Shown here in pieces: positions 8,752 to 18,794 of a stretch of DNA of 64,000 bases (its first letter is position 1; each line of letters starts with the position of its first letter). A model generated the notes under the pieces. That model worked only from the letters and a program-made list of their open reading frames with translations. It made no database searches and was not told the DNA's origin. The position numbers and the translations under genes are program-made. This DNA is from Nitrosomonadaceae bacterium (GTDB taxonomy: Bacteria > Pseudomonadota > Gammaproteobacteria > Burkholderiales > Nitrosomonadaceae), in contig JAUSLF010000035.1 of the NCBI GenBank assembly GCA_030646695.1, positions 1 through 64,000 of the forward strand, written 5' to 3'.

Positions 8752-9573
8752 TTATCTGGAATTCTCGGGCAGGCGTTCCACCACAGTCACATTGGATGTG
8801 GATGGCCCTTGGACTTTTGACTCGCTCAGAAGATCTTCGTCGATTTTGCGGCGTGGTGGGTTGCCGTCATATATTAGACTGCGGCGCCGCTGCAGGTAGG
8901 CATCGCGCAGGAATTCATACTTATCCAGCGCGGCTTCCTCCAGCGTCTTATCCGTATCCAGCAGAACCGCACGCTGATCGGCTAGTCTCGTTCCTGCGAC
9001 CGCCGGACCGATAAAAGGAGCAACAAAGAAGCTGCCCACAAAGACAGGGTCGAAGCCTAAGTCCACCACGAGCCCACCAGTATCACGCAGTGAACTGGGC
9101 CCTAAAATAGGTAGTACCAGGTAAGGCCCGCTGGGAACACCGTAATAGCCCAAAGTCTGGCCAAAATCTTCATTGCGCTTTTCCAGACCGATGTCACTGG
9201 CCAGGTCAATTATCCCCCCCAAGCCAACGGTGGAGTTAACTATGATCCGCCCGCCGCTGGTCGCCGCATTTGCAAACTTGAGCTGCAGAAGACTATTGAC
9301 CATCACCCCTATGTCGCCGAAGTTGGAACGAACATTGCCGACCATTGACCGGATGGGGCCGGGTATCACCACCTTGTAGCCCTTTGCCACTGGTTCTAAA
9401 AAATAATCATCAAGCTTTTCATTAAACTTGTATACGGCACGGTTGCCAGATTCATACGGATCTTGCCGGGTAAATTCCGGAGAGTTTTCCTGGATCTGGG
9501 TCGTGGCGCAACCGGTGAGAACAAATCCCAGCAGTAGCAGGACAGGAAGCTTGAAGGGTGCAAGGCGGCTCAT
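8752..9573 (-). CDS. mlaA: MlaA (VacJ) outer-membrane lipoprotein, lipid asymmetry
   Basis: About 273 residues. It starts at the ATG that gives MSRLAPFKLPVLLLLGF followed by lipobox LTGC, so it is a lipoprotein; an upstream ATG at 9624 would bury the signal peptide. The body is typical MlaA: DPYESGNRAVYKFNEKLD near the N-terminus, then FGDIGVMVNSLLQLK, DFGQTLGYYGV and GPYLVLPILGPSSLRD. MlaA forms a ring in the outer membrane and extracts surface phospholipids for transport back by MlaFEDB. Those partners are not in this window. It lies downstream of murJ on the same strand with a gap of about 165 bases. Confidence 0.93.
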   Translation of the reverse strand: MSRLAPFKLPVLLLLGFVLTGCATTQIQENSPEFTRQDPYESGNRAVYKFNEKLDDYFLEPVAKGYKVVIPGPIRSMVGNVRSNFGDIGVMVNSLLQLKFANAATSGGRIIVNSTVGLGGIIDLASDIGLEKRNEDFGQTLGYYGVPSGPYLVLPILGPSSLRDTGGLVVDLGFDPVFVGSFFVAPFIGPAVAGTRLADQRAVLLDTDKTLEEAALDKYEFLRDAYLQRRRSLIYDGNPPRRKIDEDLLSESKVQGPSTSNVTVVERLPENSR

Positions 9574-9739
9574 ATTCAGGATGTTCCAGTTGGTTGATAC
9601 AGTCAAAGGGTAAAATCTTGCCACAAATACACGGCGGATTCAACCTTGAGATGCAATTTGTTAATACAAAGCAATAATATCGACCTTCTGCATGCGTATG
9701 GTTTGTTATCAGCCGTACTGGCCGAAGCTTTACCCCAAT

Positions 9740-11278
9740 TTACTCCATCCCGCGTTTGGCAAACTCCCTGAGACGGAAACCGAGCAGCCAGAGTGTGGCA
9801 AAGTAACTTGCCGCACCAAGCATCACTGCCCAAGTCAGCCATATGGCCCGATCTGTCGCGGAGCTCGCCAGCCACGATGCATCCCTGCCCGTGGCAAACC
9901 ACAGCGCCACCCCCATCACCGCCAGCGCCAACAGCACTTTAAGAAAGAAAAACATCCAGCCCGGCTGTGGCTGATAGATTTTATGGCTGCGCAACTTGTA
10001 GTAAAGCAGTCCGGCGTTGAGACACGCGCCCAGACCGATGGCCAGCGCCAGCCCGGCATGACGCAACGGTATGATAAACGCAAGATTCATCAACTGGGTG
10101 GCGACGAGGGTGATGACGGCGATTTTCACTGGTGTCCTGATATTTTGCCGCGCATAAAACCCGGGGGCCAGCACCTTCACCAGGATCAGTCCCACCAGTC
10201 CCACACTGTAGGCCACTAACGCGTCACGCGTCATCCACACATCATTAGCGGAAAATTCTCCGTGATAAAACAGGGTGGCAATCAGCGGAGTGGCAAGTAA
10301 CGCCAGTGCCAGCGCTGCAGGCAGTGTCAATAGTACGGTCAGGCGCAGGCCCCAGTCCAACAGCCGGGAATACTCTTCGATACTATTATCAACATAATGC
10401 CGGGATAACGATGGCAGCAATACAGTCCCCAGCGCGACACCCAGCAAACCGGCGGGGAATTCCATCAATCGATCGGCATAGTAAAGCCACGACACACTGC
10501 CGGTGACAAGGAACGAGGCGAATATGGTATTGATCAGCAAGCTGATCTGACCGACCGACACGCCAAACACCGCCGGCCCCATTTGTTTAAGTACACGCCA
10601 TGCGCCGGCATCGCCGGATCTCAGACGTAGCCGCGGCATCATTTTGATGCGCATCAGAAACGGCACCTGGAAAGCGAGTTGCAGCACGCCGCCAATAAGT
10701 ACTGCCCAGGCCAGCGCCAGCACCGGTGTATCCAGTAGCGGCGCAAGCCATAGGGCGCAGCCGATGAATGACAAATTCAGCAGCGCAGGGGTTACTGCAG
10801 GCACGGAAAATTTACCGTAAGTATTGAGTATGCCCCCTGCCAGCGCTACCAGCGAGATGAACAAAATGTAGGGGAATGTGATGCGCAGCAGTTCGACTGT
10901 CAGCGCAAATTTCTGCGGGCTGGCGGAAAACCCCGGTGCGCTCACATAGATCAGAAGCGGCGCGGCAATCACGCCAATCAGCGTAACCACGAACAACGCA
11001 ATACCCAGCAGCGTCGCAACATGATCGACAAGATCTTGCGTTTCCGCCGGCGTGCGACTGCTCTTATATTCTGCAAGTATCGGTACAAATGCCTGCGAAA
11101 ATGCGCCCTCGGCGAATATGCGGCGCAACAGATTGGGAATACGAAAGGCAACGAAAAATGCATCGGTGGCAATGCCCGCGCCAAAAATACGGGCAATCAA
11201 CACATCGCGCACGAACCCGAGAATGCGGGATACCAGAGTCATGCCGCTGACGGTAGCGAGGGTTCTGAGCAGATTCAT
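9740..11278 (-). CDS. murJ: Lipid II flippase MurJ (MviN)
   Basis: A 512-residue integral membrane protein with about 14 helices, of the MOP exporter superfamily. It opens [20 protein letters not shown] and continues [11 protein letters not shown], the conserved MurJ start; later landmarks are [17 protein letters not shown] and the inner segment [14 protein letters not shown]. It moves lipid II across the inner membrane for peptidoglycan assembly. It is divergent from rpsT, a pairing common in beta- and gammaproteobacteria, with a 197-base region between them that carries the rpsT promoter. Confidence 0.96.
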   Translation of the reverse strand: MNLLRTLATVSGMTLVSRILGFVRDVLIARIFGAGIATDAFFVAFRIPNLLRRIFAEGAFSQAFVPILAEYKSSRTPAETQDLVDHVATLLGIALFVVTLIGVIAAPLLIYVSAPGFSASPQKFALTVELLRITFPYILFISLVALAGGILNTYGKFSVPAVTPALLNLSFIGCALWLAPLLDTPVLALAWAVLIGGVLQLAFQVPFLMRIKMMPRLRLRSGDAGAWRVLKQMGPAVFGVSVGQISLLINTIFASFLVTGSVSWLYYADRLMEFPAGLLGVALGTVLLPSLSRHYVDNSIEEYSRLLDWGLRLTVLLTLPAALALALLATPLIATLFYHGEFSANDVWMTRDALVAYSVGLVGLILVKVLAPGFYARQNIRTPVKIAVITLVATQLMNLAFIIPLRHAGLALAIGLGACLNAGLLYYKLRSHKIYQPQPGWMFFFLKVLLALAVMGVALWFATGRDASWLASSATDRAIWLTWAVMLGAASYFATLWLLGFRLREFAKRGME

Positions 11279-11404
11279 GGGGGAGTATGTTACCCTGAAT
11301 ACTCTTACCGGTTCACATGATTAGGCGATAATCTGGTCAGTTTCCTACTCCTGCTCTGCGGGTGATGACCCGCCGATTGTTCATCCGCACCCCTTTATTT
11401 CTCC

Positions 11405-11433
11405 TTGCAAGATGCTGCGAATAAACGTAGAAT
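11405..11433 (+). promoter_or_regulatory. Sigma-70-type promoter of rpsT
   Basis: TTGCAA at 11405-11410, a 17-base spacer, and TAGAAT at 11428-11433 form a good sigma-70 promoter. It lies 42 bases upstream of the rpsT ATG. A GAGGAATC stretch just before the start provides the ribosome-binding site. Confidence 0.65.
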
Positions 11434-11475
11434 CCGCGTCTTATCAGCAATATTCGAATGAATTGAGGAATCTTC

Positions 11476-11739
11476 ATGGCCAATAGCGCCCAAGCCAGAA
11501 AACGTGCAAGGCAAACCGTTAAGCAACGCGATCACAACACCAGCCTGCGTTCAGAATTGCGCACCGCGATCAAGCATGTGAGAAAGGCTGTTGAGACCGG
11601 CGACAAAACCGCAGCACAAGCCGCATTCAAAGCTTCCATTAGCACTGTGGACTCGATCGCCGATAAGCGGATCATCCACAAGAACAAGGCTTCACGCCAC
11701 AAGAGCCGCCTGTCCGCCGCTATCAAGGCAATGGCCTGA
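11476..11739 (+). CDS. rpsT: 30S ribosomal protein S20
   Basis: An 87-residue, strongly basic, helical protein starting [13 protein letters not shown], the classic S20 N-terminus. It continues [15 protein letters not shown] and ends with [20 protein letters not shown]20 binds 16S rRNA early in 30S assembly. It has its own promoter upstream and a strong Rho-independent terminator just after the stop, so it is a single-gene unit divergent from murJ. Confidence 0.98.
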   Translation: MANSAQARKRARQTVKQRDHNTSLRSELRTAIKHVRKAVETGDKTAAQAAFKASISTVDSIADKRIIHKNKASRHKSRLSAAIKAMA

Positions 11740-11756
11740 TCCGGCCAGCCGCATAA

Positions 11757-11787
11757 AAAAAGCCCGGACATTTCCGGGCTTTTTTGT
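11757..11787 (+). terminator. Rho-independent terminator of rpsT
   Basis: AGCCCGGA pairs perfectly with TCCGGGCT around a four-base loop, preceded by an A-run and followed by TTTTTG. It begins 18 bases after the rpsT stop. Confidence 0.92.
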
Positions 11788-11998
11788 TTCCCACATCCCC
11801 TCGCATCCGCGCCGTCGCACCGCCCTTCCAGAAACCTGCGAAACTATGCTCGTGAGCGACGAATCCCAATTCATCGCTATTTTGCTGCCAACCACATCCA
11901 ACGCGCTTTATGCGCGGCATTCCTTGAAACCCTTTTCAGAGCTTGCAATCACCGGTGTTTTGGCGCATAAAACCATTTTTGAAATGGGTTAGTGCCAC

Positions 11999-13978
11999 AT
12001 GAAAAAACCAGTCAGCCGGATACTCGTCATCAATGATGAAAAACTGGTGCTAAAGGAACTCATCAAGGGGTTGAACGCTGCTGCCAAATCCCTGGAAAAT
12101 CCATTGGGTATCAGTTTCATTGGCGTCACCACTGCGCACGAGTCGCTGCAAGCAATCGAGGCGGACGGCGATATTCAGGCGGTGGTGGTGGACGACACGC
12201 TTTATACCCTGAAGAACGCAGAAAAGGGTTCCCGCAGTCTGCAAATGACGGCGCTGGAGCTGGTACAGAAAATTAATCGTTTCCGTCCCGAACTGAATAT
12301 CTACATTCTGATCGCGCAGGAACAAGAAGATGAAGTGGTGGACGCACTCTTTTCCGAAACGGTGGATGGCTATTTCTACCGCGAGGAACGTGATTACCGT
12401 GGCATGTACCGTATTCTCAACGCCCAACTGCAGGAAAAAGCGCGCACACCGTTTTATGATCAGCTTAAGAATTATGTGTTAATGGCGAAGGATGCCTGGC
12501 ACACGCCCGGGCATTCCTCCGGCGATTCGTTACGCGACAGTCCCTGGACCAACGATTTCTACGAGTTCTTTGGTGAGCATATTTTCCGTGCCGACTTGTC
12601 CGTGTCGGTGCCGATGCTCGACTCGCTGATGGAACCTACTGGCGTGATTGCGGAAGCACAGAAAATTGCGGCCAAGGCGTTCGGTGCGCGGCGTACATTT
12701 TTCGCCACCAACGGCACTTCCACCGCCAACAAGGTGATATTCCAGACTCTGCTTGCCCCCGGCGAGAAATTGCTGCTAGATCGCAACTGCCACAAGTCAG
12801 TGCATCATGGCGTCGTACTATCTGGTGCTCATCCGATTTATCTCGACTCGTCGGTCAACAAGAAATTCAGTGTTTACGGGCCAGTACCGAAACAGACCCT
12901 GCTCAATGCCATTGAAAAACATCCAGACGCACGGGTGCTGATACTGACCAATTGTACTTATGATGGTCTGCGCTACGATTTATCGCCCATCATCCAGGCG
13001 GCACACGCTAAAGGCATCAAGGTCATTATCGACGAAGCCTGGTACGGCTTCGCCCGCTTCCATCCAGCCTTCCGCCCCACCGCACTGGAAGCAGGCGCAG
13101 ATTATGCCACCCAGAGTACACACAAAGTGCTGTCAGCCTTTTCCCAGTCCAGCATGATCCACGTCAATGATCCTGATTTCAACGAACATTTGTTCCGCGA
13201 GAATTTCAACATGCATACTTCCACCAGCCCGCAGTACAGCATGATTGCAAGCCTCGATGTGGCGCGCAAGCAGGCGATGCTGGAAGGGTACAAACTGCTC
13301 TCACGTACACTGGAACTGGCAAAAGAAGTGCGCATGCAAATCAATTCCACCGGGGTATTCCGGGTATTGGAGCTGCCCGATCTGCTGCCTGATGAAGTGA
13401 AGCATGACAATATTCAACTCGACCCCACCAAGGTCACAGTGGACATTTCCCGCTGCGGCTACACCGTGGAAGAATTGATTCAGGAATTGTTCGAGCGTTA
13501 TAACATCCAGGTGGAGAAATCCACTTTCAACACCCTCACCCTGCTATTCACCATCGGCACCACCCGCAGCAAAGTCTCGCGCCTGTACGACGCACTGATG
13601 CGTATCGCCCGTGAGGGCCGCGCTCCACGCCGGCTCTACCAGAGTCCGCAGATCCCATACTTTACCGACTTGAAATATCTGCCACGCGACGCATTCTACT
13701 GCGGCGGCGAACTGATGCCATTGCTGGACGAGCAGGAACAGGAGAACACCCATCTGACCGGCAGAGTGTGTGCCGATCAGATCACACCCTACCCTCCTGG
13801 CATACCCGTGCTGGTACCGGGACAAACCATTACTCAGGATGTCATACACTATCTGGTGTGCATGCTGCGCTCACAGAAACGAGTCGAGGTGCACGGAATC
13901 GTTTACGACGGCTACCTGCCATGCCTGAGACTGTTAACCCTCCCCGAGGAAAAAGGCTTGAAAAAGTTGGTCAAATAG
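11999..13978 (+). CDS. Orn/Lys/Arg decarboxylase, class I (probable arginine decarboxylase)
   Basis: A 659-residue PLP enzyme with three parts: an N-terminal receiver-like wing domain (residues 1-140, opening ILVINDEKLVLKEL), the aminotransferase-fold core, and a C-terminal domain. The PLP Lys sits in STHKVLSAFSQ near residue 378, with DEAWYGFARFHP just before it and DAWHTPGHSSGDS earlier, all hallmarks of bacterial biosynthetic/inducible Arg-Lys-Orn decarboxylases. Substrate choice cannot be read from motifs. Arginine is favoured because the arg genes follow directly. It would feed polyamine synthesis or acid resistance. A hairpin terminator lies between it and argD, so they are probably separate or attenuated transcripts. 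Confidence 0.85.
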   Translation: MKKPVSRILVINDEKLVLKELIKGLNAAAKSLENPLGISFIGVTTAHESLQAIEADGDIQAVVVDDTLYTLKNAEKGSRSLQMTALELVQKINRFRPELNIYILIAQEQEDEVVDALFSETVDGYFYREERDYRGMYRILNAQLQEKARTPFYDQLKNYVLMAKDAWHTPGHSSGDSLRDSPWTNDFYEFFGEHIFRADLSVSVPMLDSLMEPTGVIAEAQKIAAKAFGARRTFFATNGTSTANKVIFQTLLAPGEKLLLDRNCHKSVHHGVVLSGAHPIYLDSSVNKKFSVYGPVPKQTLLNAIEKHPDARVLILTNCTYDGLRYDLSPIIQAAHAKGIKVIIDEAWYGFARFHPAFRPTALEAGADYATQSTHKVLSAFSQSSMIHVNDPDFNEHLFRENFNMHTSTSPQYSMIASLDVARKQAMLEGYKLLSRTLELAKEVRMQINSTGVFRVLELPDLLPDEVKHDNIQLDPTKVTVDISRCGYTVEELIQELFERYNIQVEKSTFNTLTLLFTIGTTRSKVSRLYDALMRIAREGRAPRRLYQSPQIPYFTDLKYLPRDAFYCGGELMPLLDEQEQENTHLTGRVCADQITPYPPGIPVLVPGQTITQDVIHYLVCMLRSQKRVEVHGIVYDGYLPCLRLLTLPEEKGLKKLVK

Positions 13979-14008
13979 GTAAAGATGACTGGCGCACAAC
14001 AAACAATT

Positions 14009-14040
14009 CACGGCGGCTGATGCCGCCGTGTTTCATTCTT
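14009..14040 (+). terminator. Hairpin terminator between the decarboxylase and argD
   Basis: CACGGCGGC (14009-14017) and GCCGCCGTG (14022-14030) form a perfect nine-pair stem with a TGAT loop, followed by the T-rich TTTCATTCTT. The tail is a weak U-tract, so termination may be partial. argD starts 37 bases after the stem. Confidence 0.7.
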
Positions 14041-14066
14041 GCTCTGGAAAAACCGGGTATTAACTT

Positions 14067-15239
14067 ATGTCAAATCTGATGAACACTTACTCGCAGCTAC
14101 CCGTCACCTTCGTCAAAGGTGACGGCGTGTGGCTGTGGGACGACAACGGCAAATGCTATCTTGATGCGCTTGCTGGTGTTGCCGTATGTGGTCTGGGGCA
14201 TTGTCACCCGGAGCTGGTGAAAGCAATTTGCGAGCAAGCCAGAACGCTGATCCATACTTCCAATCTTTACCATATCGGCAAACAGGAACAACTGGCCAGC
14301 AAGCTGGCTATTCTGTCAGGCATGGATAACGCCTTCTTCTGCAATTCGGGCGCAGAAGCAAACGAAGCCGCAATCAAGCTGGCAAGGCTGTATGGCCATA
14401 ACAAAGGCATAGACCTGCCCACCATCGTGGTGATGGAAAAATCCTTTCACGGCCGTACCATGGCGACTTTGACCGCAAGCGGCAATCGCAAGGTGCAGGC
14501 TGGTTTTGAACCGCTACTCACCGGCTTTGCGCGAGTTCCATACAATGACCTGGAAGCGGTGGCGCAAGTGGCCGTGCATAACAAGAATGTGGTCGCCATC
14601 CTGGTCGAACCGTATCAAGGCGAAGGTGGCGTCAATGTACCGCAGGCGCACTATCTGCAAGGTCTGCGCCATCTGTGCGACCAGCATGGCTGGCTGCTTA
14701 TGCTGGACGAGGTACAATGCGGCATTGGTCGCAGCGGCAAATGGTTCGCCTTCCAGCACAGCAGCATCTTCCCCGATGTGATGACGCTGGCCAAGGGCTT
14801 GGGCTCTGGTGTAGCCATCGGCGCTTGCCTCGCGAAAGGTGTCGCAGCGGAGGTGTTCAAGCCGGGTAATCACGCCTCCACTTTCGGCGGCAACCCGTTA
14901 GCCTGTACTGCGGCGCTCACCACGCTGAATGTAATCGAAAGAGATGACCTAATACGTAACGCAATGGAATTAGGCGATTTCATGCGTAGCGCGTTCAAGG
15001 CACAGCTGGCTGACGTGGCTGGTATCACGCAGATTCGTGGCCAAGGATTGATGATCGGTATCGAGCTTTCCAGGCCTTGCGGCGAACTGGTGAAGGAAGC
15101 ATTGAAACAAGGGCTGCTGATCAACGTGACTTCAGATAAAGTAGTGCGCCTGCTCCCGCCACTGGTGATGCAGCGGGCTGAAGCGGAGCAGGTAGTAAAT
15201 GCCGTATCAGCGCTGGTGAAAGAATTTCTAAAAACGTGA
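14067..15239 (+). CDS. argD: Acetylornithine aminotransferase
   Basis: A 390-residue class III aminotransferase that converts N-acetylglutamate semialdehyde to N-acetylornithine, using glutamate as amino donor and PLP. Motifs: GAEANEAAIKLAR, the FHGRTMATL segment, LDEVQCGIGR with the PLP-contacting Asp, and the lysine in TLAKGLGSGVAIG. The substrate-binding NHASTFGGNPLA segment matches ArgD. It is followed by argF and argG on the same strand, giving arginine synthesis from acetylornithine onward apart from deacetylation and argH, which are not in the window. Confidence 0.95.
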   Translation: MSNLMNTYSQLPVTFVKGDGVWLWDDNGKCYLDALAGVAVCGLGHCHPELVKAICEQARTLIHTSNLYHIGKQEQLASKLAILSGMDNAFFCNSGAEANEAAIKLARLYGHNKGIDLPTIVVMEKSFHGRTMATLTASGNRKVQAGFEPLLTGFARVPYNDLEAVAQVAVHNKNVVAILVEPYQGEGGVNVPQAHYLQGLRHLCDQHGWLLMLDEVQCGIGRSGKWFAFQHSSIFPDVMTLAKGLGSGVAIGACLAKGVAAEVFKPGNHASTFGGNPLACTAALTTLNVIERDDLIRNAMELGDFMRSAFKAQLADVAGITQIRGQGLMIGIELSRPCGELVKEALKQGLLINVTSDKVVRLLPPLVMQRAEAEQVVNAVSALVKEFLKT

Positions 15240-15330
15240 AGACCAGGGGATGGCAGGACAGACCGCCCTGCAGCCCATAGTCTCTTTTGTGAACGGGTGC
15301 ACCCACCCCGCTTATTTCATTGCGCCCAGC

Positions 15331-16245
15331 ATGCAACTCAAACACTTTTTACAATTCAATGACTTCACCCGCGAGGAATTCGAGCATCTGTTCGAACGCG
15401 CGCGCTGGATCAAGCACGAATTCAAGCAATACCGGCGCTACTGGCCGCTGGAAGACCGTACCCTGGCGATGATTTTCGACAAGCATTCGACTCGTACGCG
15501 CTTGTCGTTCGAAGCCGGCATGCATCAACTGGGCGGTACGGCGATTTATCTCTCCACTCGCGATACTCAACTGGGGCGCGGCGAGCCGGTGGAAGACGCA
15601 GCGCGGGTGATTTCGCGCATGGTGGATATCGTCATGATCCGCACTTATGAGCACGACATCATCGAGCGCTTTGCCGCGCATTCGCGGGTGCCGGTGATCA
15701 ACGGCCTGACTGACGAGTATCATCCCTGTCAGATCATGGGCGATATTTTTACTTTCATTGAGCAACGCGGCAGCATCGCTGGCAAGACAGTGGCATGGAT
15801 CGGCGATTCCAACAACGTCTGCAATACCTGGCTGCAAGCAGCAGAAGTATTTGATTTCAACGTGCATGTCTCCACTCCACCCGGCTACGAAGTCGAACCA
15901 GAGCGGGCCGGGCTTTACGGCACCGACCACTACGAAGAATTTCCCAATCCGCATGATGCGGTGAAAGATGCCGATCTCATTACCACCGACGTATGGACCA
16001 GTATGGGTTTTGAGGCCGAAACCGAGGAACGGAAAAAGGATTTCGCCGACTTCCGTGTGGATGCCGAAATGATGTCCTGTACCAAGAAAGAGACGTTATT
16101 CATGCACTGCCTACCTGCGCATCGCGGTGAAGAAGTGGCGGCGGAAGTCATCGATGGGCCGCAATCGGTTGTGTGGGACGAAGCGGAGAACCGGCTGCAC
16201 ACGCAGAAGGCGCTGATGGAATATCTGCTGTTGGGAAAGATATAA
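15331..16245 (+). CDS. argF: Ornithine carbamoyltransferase
   Basis: 304 residues. The carbamoyl-phosphate site KHSTRTRLSF is near residue 53, the HPCQIMGD-type motif (YHPCQIMGD) follows, and the ornithine-binding HCLPAHRGEEV is near residue 260. It makes citrulline from ornithine and carbamoyl phosphate. I chose ATG at 15331 (MQLKHFLQFNDF), which gives the family length. The frame is open upstream to 15250, but those 27 codons have no family counterpart. The gene lies 91 bases after argD and 39 before argG. Confidence 0.95.
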   Translation: MQLKHFLQFNDFTREEFEHLFERARWIKHEFKQYRRYWPLEDRTLAMIFDKHSTRTRLSFEAGMHQLGGTAIYLSTRDTQLGRGEPVEDAARVISRMVDIVMIRTYEHDIIERFAAHSRVPVINGLTDEYHPCQIMGDIFTFIEQRGSIAGKTVAWIGDSNNVCNTWLQAAEVFDFNVHVSTPPGYEVEPERAGLYGTDHYEEFPNPHDAVKDADLITTDVWTSMGFEAETEERKKDFADFRVDAEMMSCTKKETLFMHCLPAHRGEEVAAEVIDGPQSVVWDEAENRLHTQKALMEYLLLGKI

Positions 16246-16284
16246 AGCGATCCTGCAAAGGGTGCAGTTCAACAAGGATCAAGC

Positions 16285-17526
16285 ATGAAAAAAATCAAGC
16301 AAACCGGTTTGTCCGAAGTGCGCAAGGTAGTGCTGGCCTTTTCCGGCGGGCTGGATACTTCAGTGATACTGAAATGGCTGCAGGACACCTATCAGTGTGA
16401 GATCGTCACTTTCACCGCAGATATCGGTCAAGGCGAGGAAGTGGAACCCGCCCGTGCCAAGGCGAAACAACTGGGCGTGAAGGAAATTTTCATCGAAGAT
16501 CTGCGCGAAGAGTTTGTGCGTGATTACGTATTTCCCATGTTCCGCGCCAACACTATTTATGAGGGTGAATACCTGCTGGGCACCAGTATCGCCCGTCCGC
16601 TGATCGCCAAACGACAAATTGAAATCGCACGTAAAACAAAAGCGGATGCGGTTTCGCATGGTGCGACCGGCAAGGGCAACGATCAGGTGCGCTTTGAACT
16701 TGGTTACTATGCGTTACAACCCGACATCCGCGTGATCGCACCGTGGCGCGAATGGGATCTTACATCGCGCGAGAAACTTTTGAAATACGCGGAACAACAC
16801 GGCATCCCGGTGGAAATGAAGAAAAAAGGCGGCTCGCCTTACAGCATGGATGCCAACCTGCTGCATATTTCCTATGAGGGCCGCGTGCTGGAAGATCCGG
16901 CCCAGGAACCGGAAGAATCGATGTGGCGCTGGAGTGTGTCGCCAGAGCAGGCACCCGACCAGGCCGAATACCTTGACCTGGAATTCAGACAAGGCGACAT
17001 CATTGCGTTAAACGGCAAGAAGCTCTCGCCTGCAAGCGTACTTGCCAAACTTAACCAATTGGGCGGCAAGCACGGCATCGGCCGTCTGGATCTGGTCGAG
17101 AACCGCTATGTTGGCATGAAATCACGTGGCTGTTATGAGACCCCTGGTGGCACTATCATGCTGCGCGCCCATCGCGCCATCGAATCCATCACTCTCGACC
17201 GGGAAGTGGCACATTTGAAGGATGACCTGATGCCACGCTACGCCACGCTGATTTACAATGGCTACTGGTGGAGTCCGGAACGTGAAATGCTGCAAACCAT
17301 GATTGATGCCTCACAAACCCATGTAAATGGCTGGGTGCGGGTAAAGCTCTACAAAGGCAATGTGATCGTGGTTGGACGGGATTCCAAGACCGATTCGCTG
17401 TTCGACCCCAACATCGCCACTTTCGAAGAAGACAAAGGCGCCTATAACCAGGCGGATGCGGCGGGGTTCATCAAGCTGAATGCACTACGGATGCGCATCG
17501 CAGCGAATCTGAAAAACAGAAAATAA
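16285..17526 (+). CDS. argG: Argininosuccinate synthase
   Basis: A 413-residue protein with the pyrophosphatase P-loop AFSGGLDTS near residue 17, [15 protein letters not shown], and the conserved tail including YETPGGTIM. It joins citrulline and aspartate with ATP in the seventh step of arginine synthesis. Length is that of the long beta/gammaproteobacterial type. The start is ATG 16285 after AAGGATCAAGC. It is the third gene of the argDFG run; argH is absent here. Confidence 0.97.
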   Translation: MKKIKQTGLSEVRKVVLAFSGGLDTSVILKWLQDTYQCEIVTFTADIGQGEEVEPARAKAKQLGVKEIFIEDLREEFVRDYVFPMFRANTIYEGEYLLGTSIARPLIAKRQIEIARKTKADAVSHGATGKGNDQVRFELGYYALQPDIRVIAPWREWDLTSREKLLKYAEQHGIPVEMKKKGGSPYSMDANLLHISYEGRVLEDPAQEPEESMWRWSVSPEQAPDQAEYLDLEFRQGDIIALNGKKLSPASVLAKLNQLGGKHGIGRLDLVENRYVGMKSRGCYETPGGTIMLRAHRAIESITLDREVAHLKDDLMPRYATLIYNGYWWSPEREMLQTMIDASQTHVNGWVRVKLYKGNVIVVGRDSKTDSLFDPNIATFEEDKGAYNQADAAGFIKLNALRMRIAANLKNRK

Positions 17527-17564
17527 TTGTTGGGCCGCTCAATTATGCCTAAGGAGAAAACGTC

Positions 17565-18050
17565 ATGCCGTCATTCGACATAGTTTCCGAGGTTGACAAG
17601 CAAGAAATCAGAAATGCGCTTGACCAGGTGAACAAGGAAGTCAGCACTCGCTTTGATTTCAAGGGATCGGATGCGCGCGTGGAACAGGCTGATTACAAGC
17701 TCACGATTTTTGCTGACGACGAATTCAAACTAGGCCAGGTGCTGGACATCCTGATGGCCAAGCTTGCCAAGCGCGGCGTTGATGTGCGCTGTCTGGACAA
17801 GGGTGAAGTAGAAAAAATCAGCGGCAACAAAGTTAAACAGCAGATCACGGTGAAAACCGGCGTGGAAACTGAATTAGCGAAGAAAATCATCAGGCTCATC
17901 AAGGACAGCAAACTCAAGGTACAGGGCAGCATCCAGGGTGAAGCGGTGCGTGTTTCAGGCGCAAAGCGCGACATCTTGCAGGAAGCAATACAACTGATAA
18001 AGAAATCCATTACCGAATTTCCGCTGCAGTTCCAGAATTTCCGGGAATGA
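17565..18050 (+). CDS. yajQ: YajQ family nucleotide-binding protein
   Basis: 161 residues starting [21 protein letters not shown], the conserved YajQ opening, with [12 protein letters not shown] and a C-terminal [15 protein letters not shown]. Two ferredoxin-like domains are expected. Members bind nucleotides, and one homologue binds cyclic di-GMP and modulates transcription; here the ligand is unknown. A strong AAGGAGAAAA site precedes the ATG. It follows argG by 38 bases, possibly co-transcribed, and converges with the amidotransferase gene. Confidence 0.95.
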   Translation: MPSFDIVSEVDKQEIRNALDQVNKEVSTRFDFKGSDARVEQADYKLTIFADDEFKLGQVLDILMAKLAKRGVDVRCLDKGEVEKISGNKVKQQITVKTGVETELAKKIIRLIKDSKLKVQGSIQGEAVRVSGAKRDILQEAIQLIKKSITEFPLQFQNFRE

Positions 18051-18076
18051 CTTGCTGATCTGTCGCAGTAAAACCA

Positions 18077-18778
18077 TTACACCAAACCGGTAACCCATTT
18101 AATATACAAGTGCCGGGCGATCCCATTTAATGCCGCTACCCGGTTAGCCATATCCTGTTGCATCGCTTCCGCCGATTGCACTGGCGGCCAGGAACCGCCG
18201 CTGGTTTCTCCGCTACCTACTTCACACCAGGCTTTCACCATCTCTTCGGTCATTTCCACATGGCACTGCATTGCCAGGTGCTTGCCCAGCGCAAACGCCT
18301 GGTTCTCGCAATAGCGGCTCGACAGCAAGCGGGTTGCAGCAACGGGAAGCGTAAAGGTCTCGCCGTGCCAGTGAAATGCCTCAAATACTGACAGATCGCC
18401 GAACCATTCGCGGGCAATGGGATTATCCGCCACGCTGACTTCACCCCAGCCGAATTCCTTGACCGGACTCCTGCTCACCACACCACCCAAGGCTCTTACC
18501 ATCAACTGTCCGCCGAGACAGTGGCCCAATACCGGAATATCACCAGCCACCGCCTGCCTGATCAGCGCCAGTGCGGGCGCAATCCAGGGCAGATCATCGT
18601 TTACGCTCATGGGTCCGCCCATGAACACCAGTCCGCTGAATTGACCGGTAGCGGCGGGGAGCGTCTCGCCGGCGTCGATTTTGACGAGCCGCCATGGGAT
18701 AGCATGCGCGTCCAGAAATGTGGCCAAATAACCCGGGCCTTCAATGGGAGAATGTCTGAAAATTACAACCGGCTTCAT
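18077..18778 (-). CDS. Class I glutamine amidotransferase-like protein
   Basis: About 233 residues from the ATG giving MKPVVIFRHSPIEGPGYL; an open frame extends to 18841 but adds no family sequence. The triad glutaminase fold is evident: oxyanion region LVFMGGPMSVND, nucleophile elbow GHCLGGQ, and the AFHWHGETF region. It resembles stand-alone GMP-synthase-like amidotransferases rather than GuaA, since no synthetase domain is present. The target of the released ammonia, or possibly a gamma-glutamyl hydrolase role, is unknown. It lies 16 bases after mltF on the same strand, probably one transcript. Confidence 0.85.
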   Translation of the reverse strand: MKPVVIFRHSPIEGPGYLATFLDAHAIPWRLVKIDAGETLPAATGQFSGLVFMGGPMSVNDDLPWIAPALALIRQAVAGDIPVLGHCLGGQLMVRALGGVVSRSPVKEFGWGEVSVADNPIAREWFGDLSVFEAFHWHGETFTLPVAATRLLSSRYCENQAFALGKHLAMQCHVEMTEEMVKAWCEVGSGETSGGSWPPVQSAEAMQQDMANRVAALNGIARHLYIKWVTGLV

Positions 18779-18794
18779 TAGACTCCCTGATACT

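Noticed and set aside
15250-15330. N-terminal extension of argF
   Set aside because: The extra 27 codons have no counterpart in ornithine carbamoyltransferases; ATG at 15331 gives the normal start.
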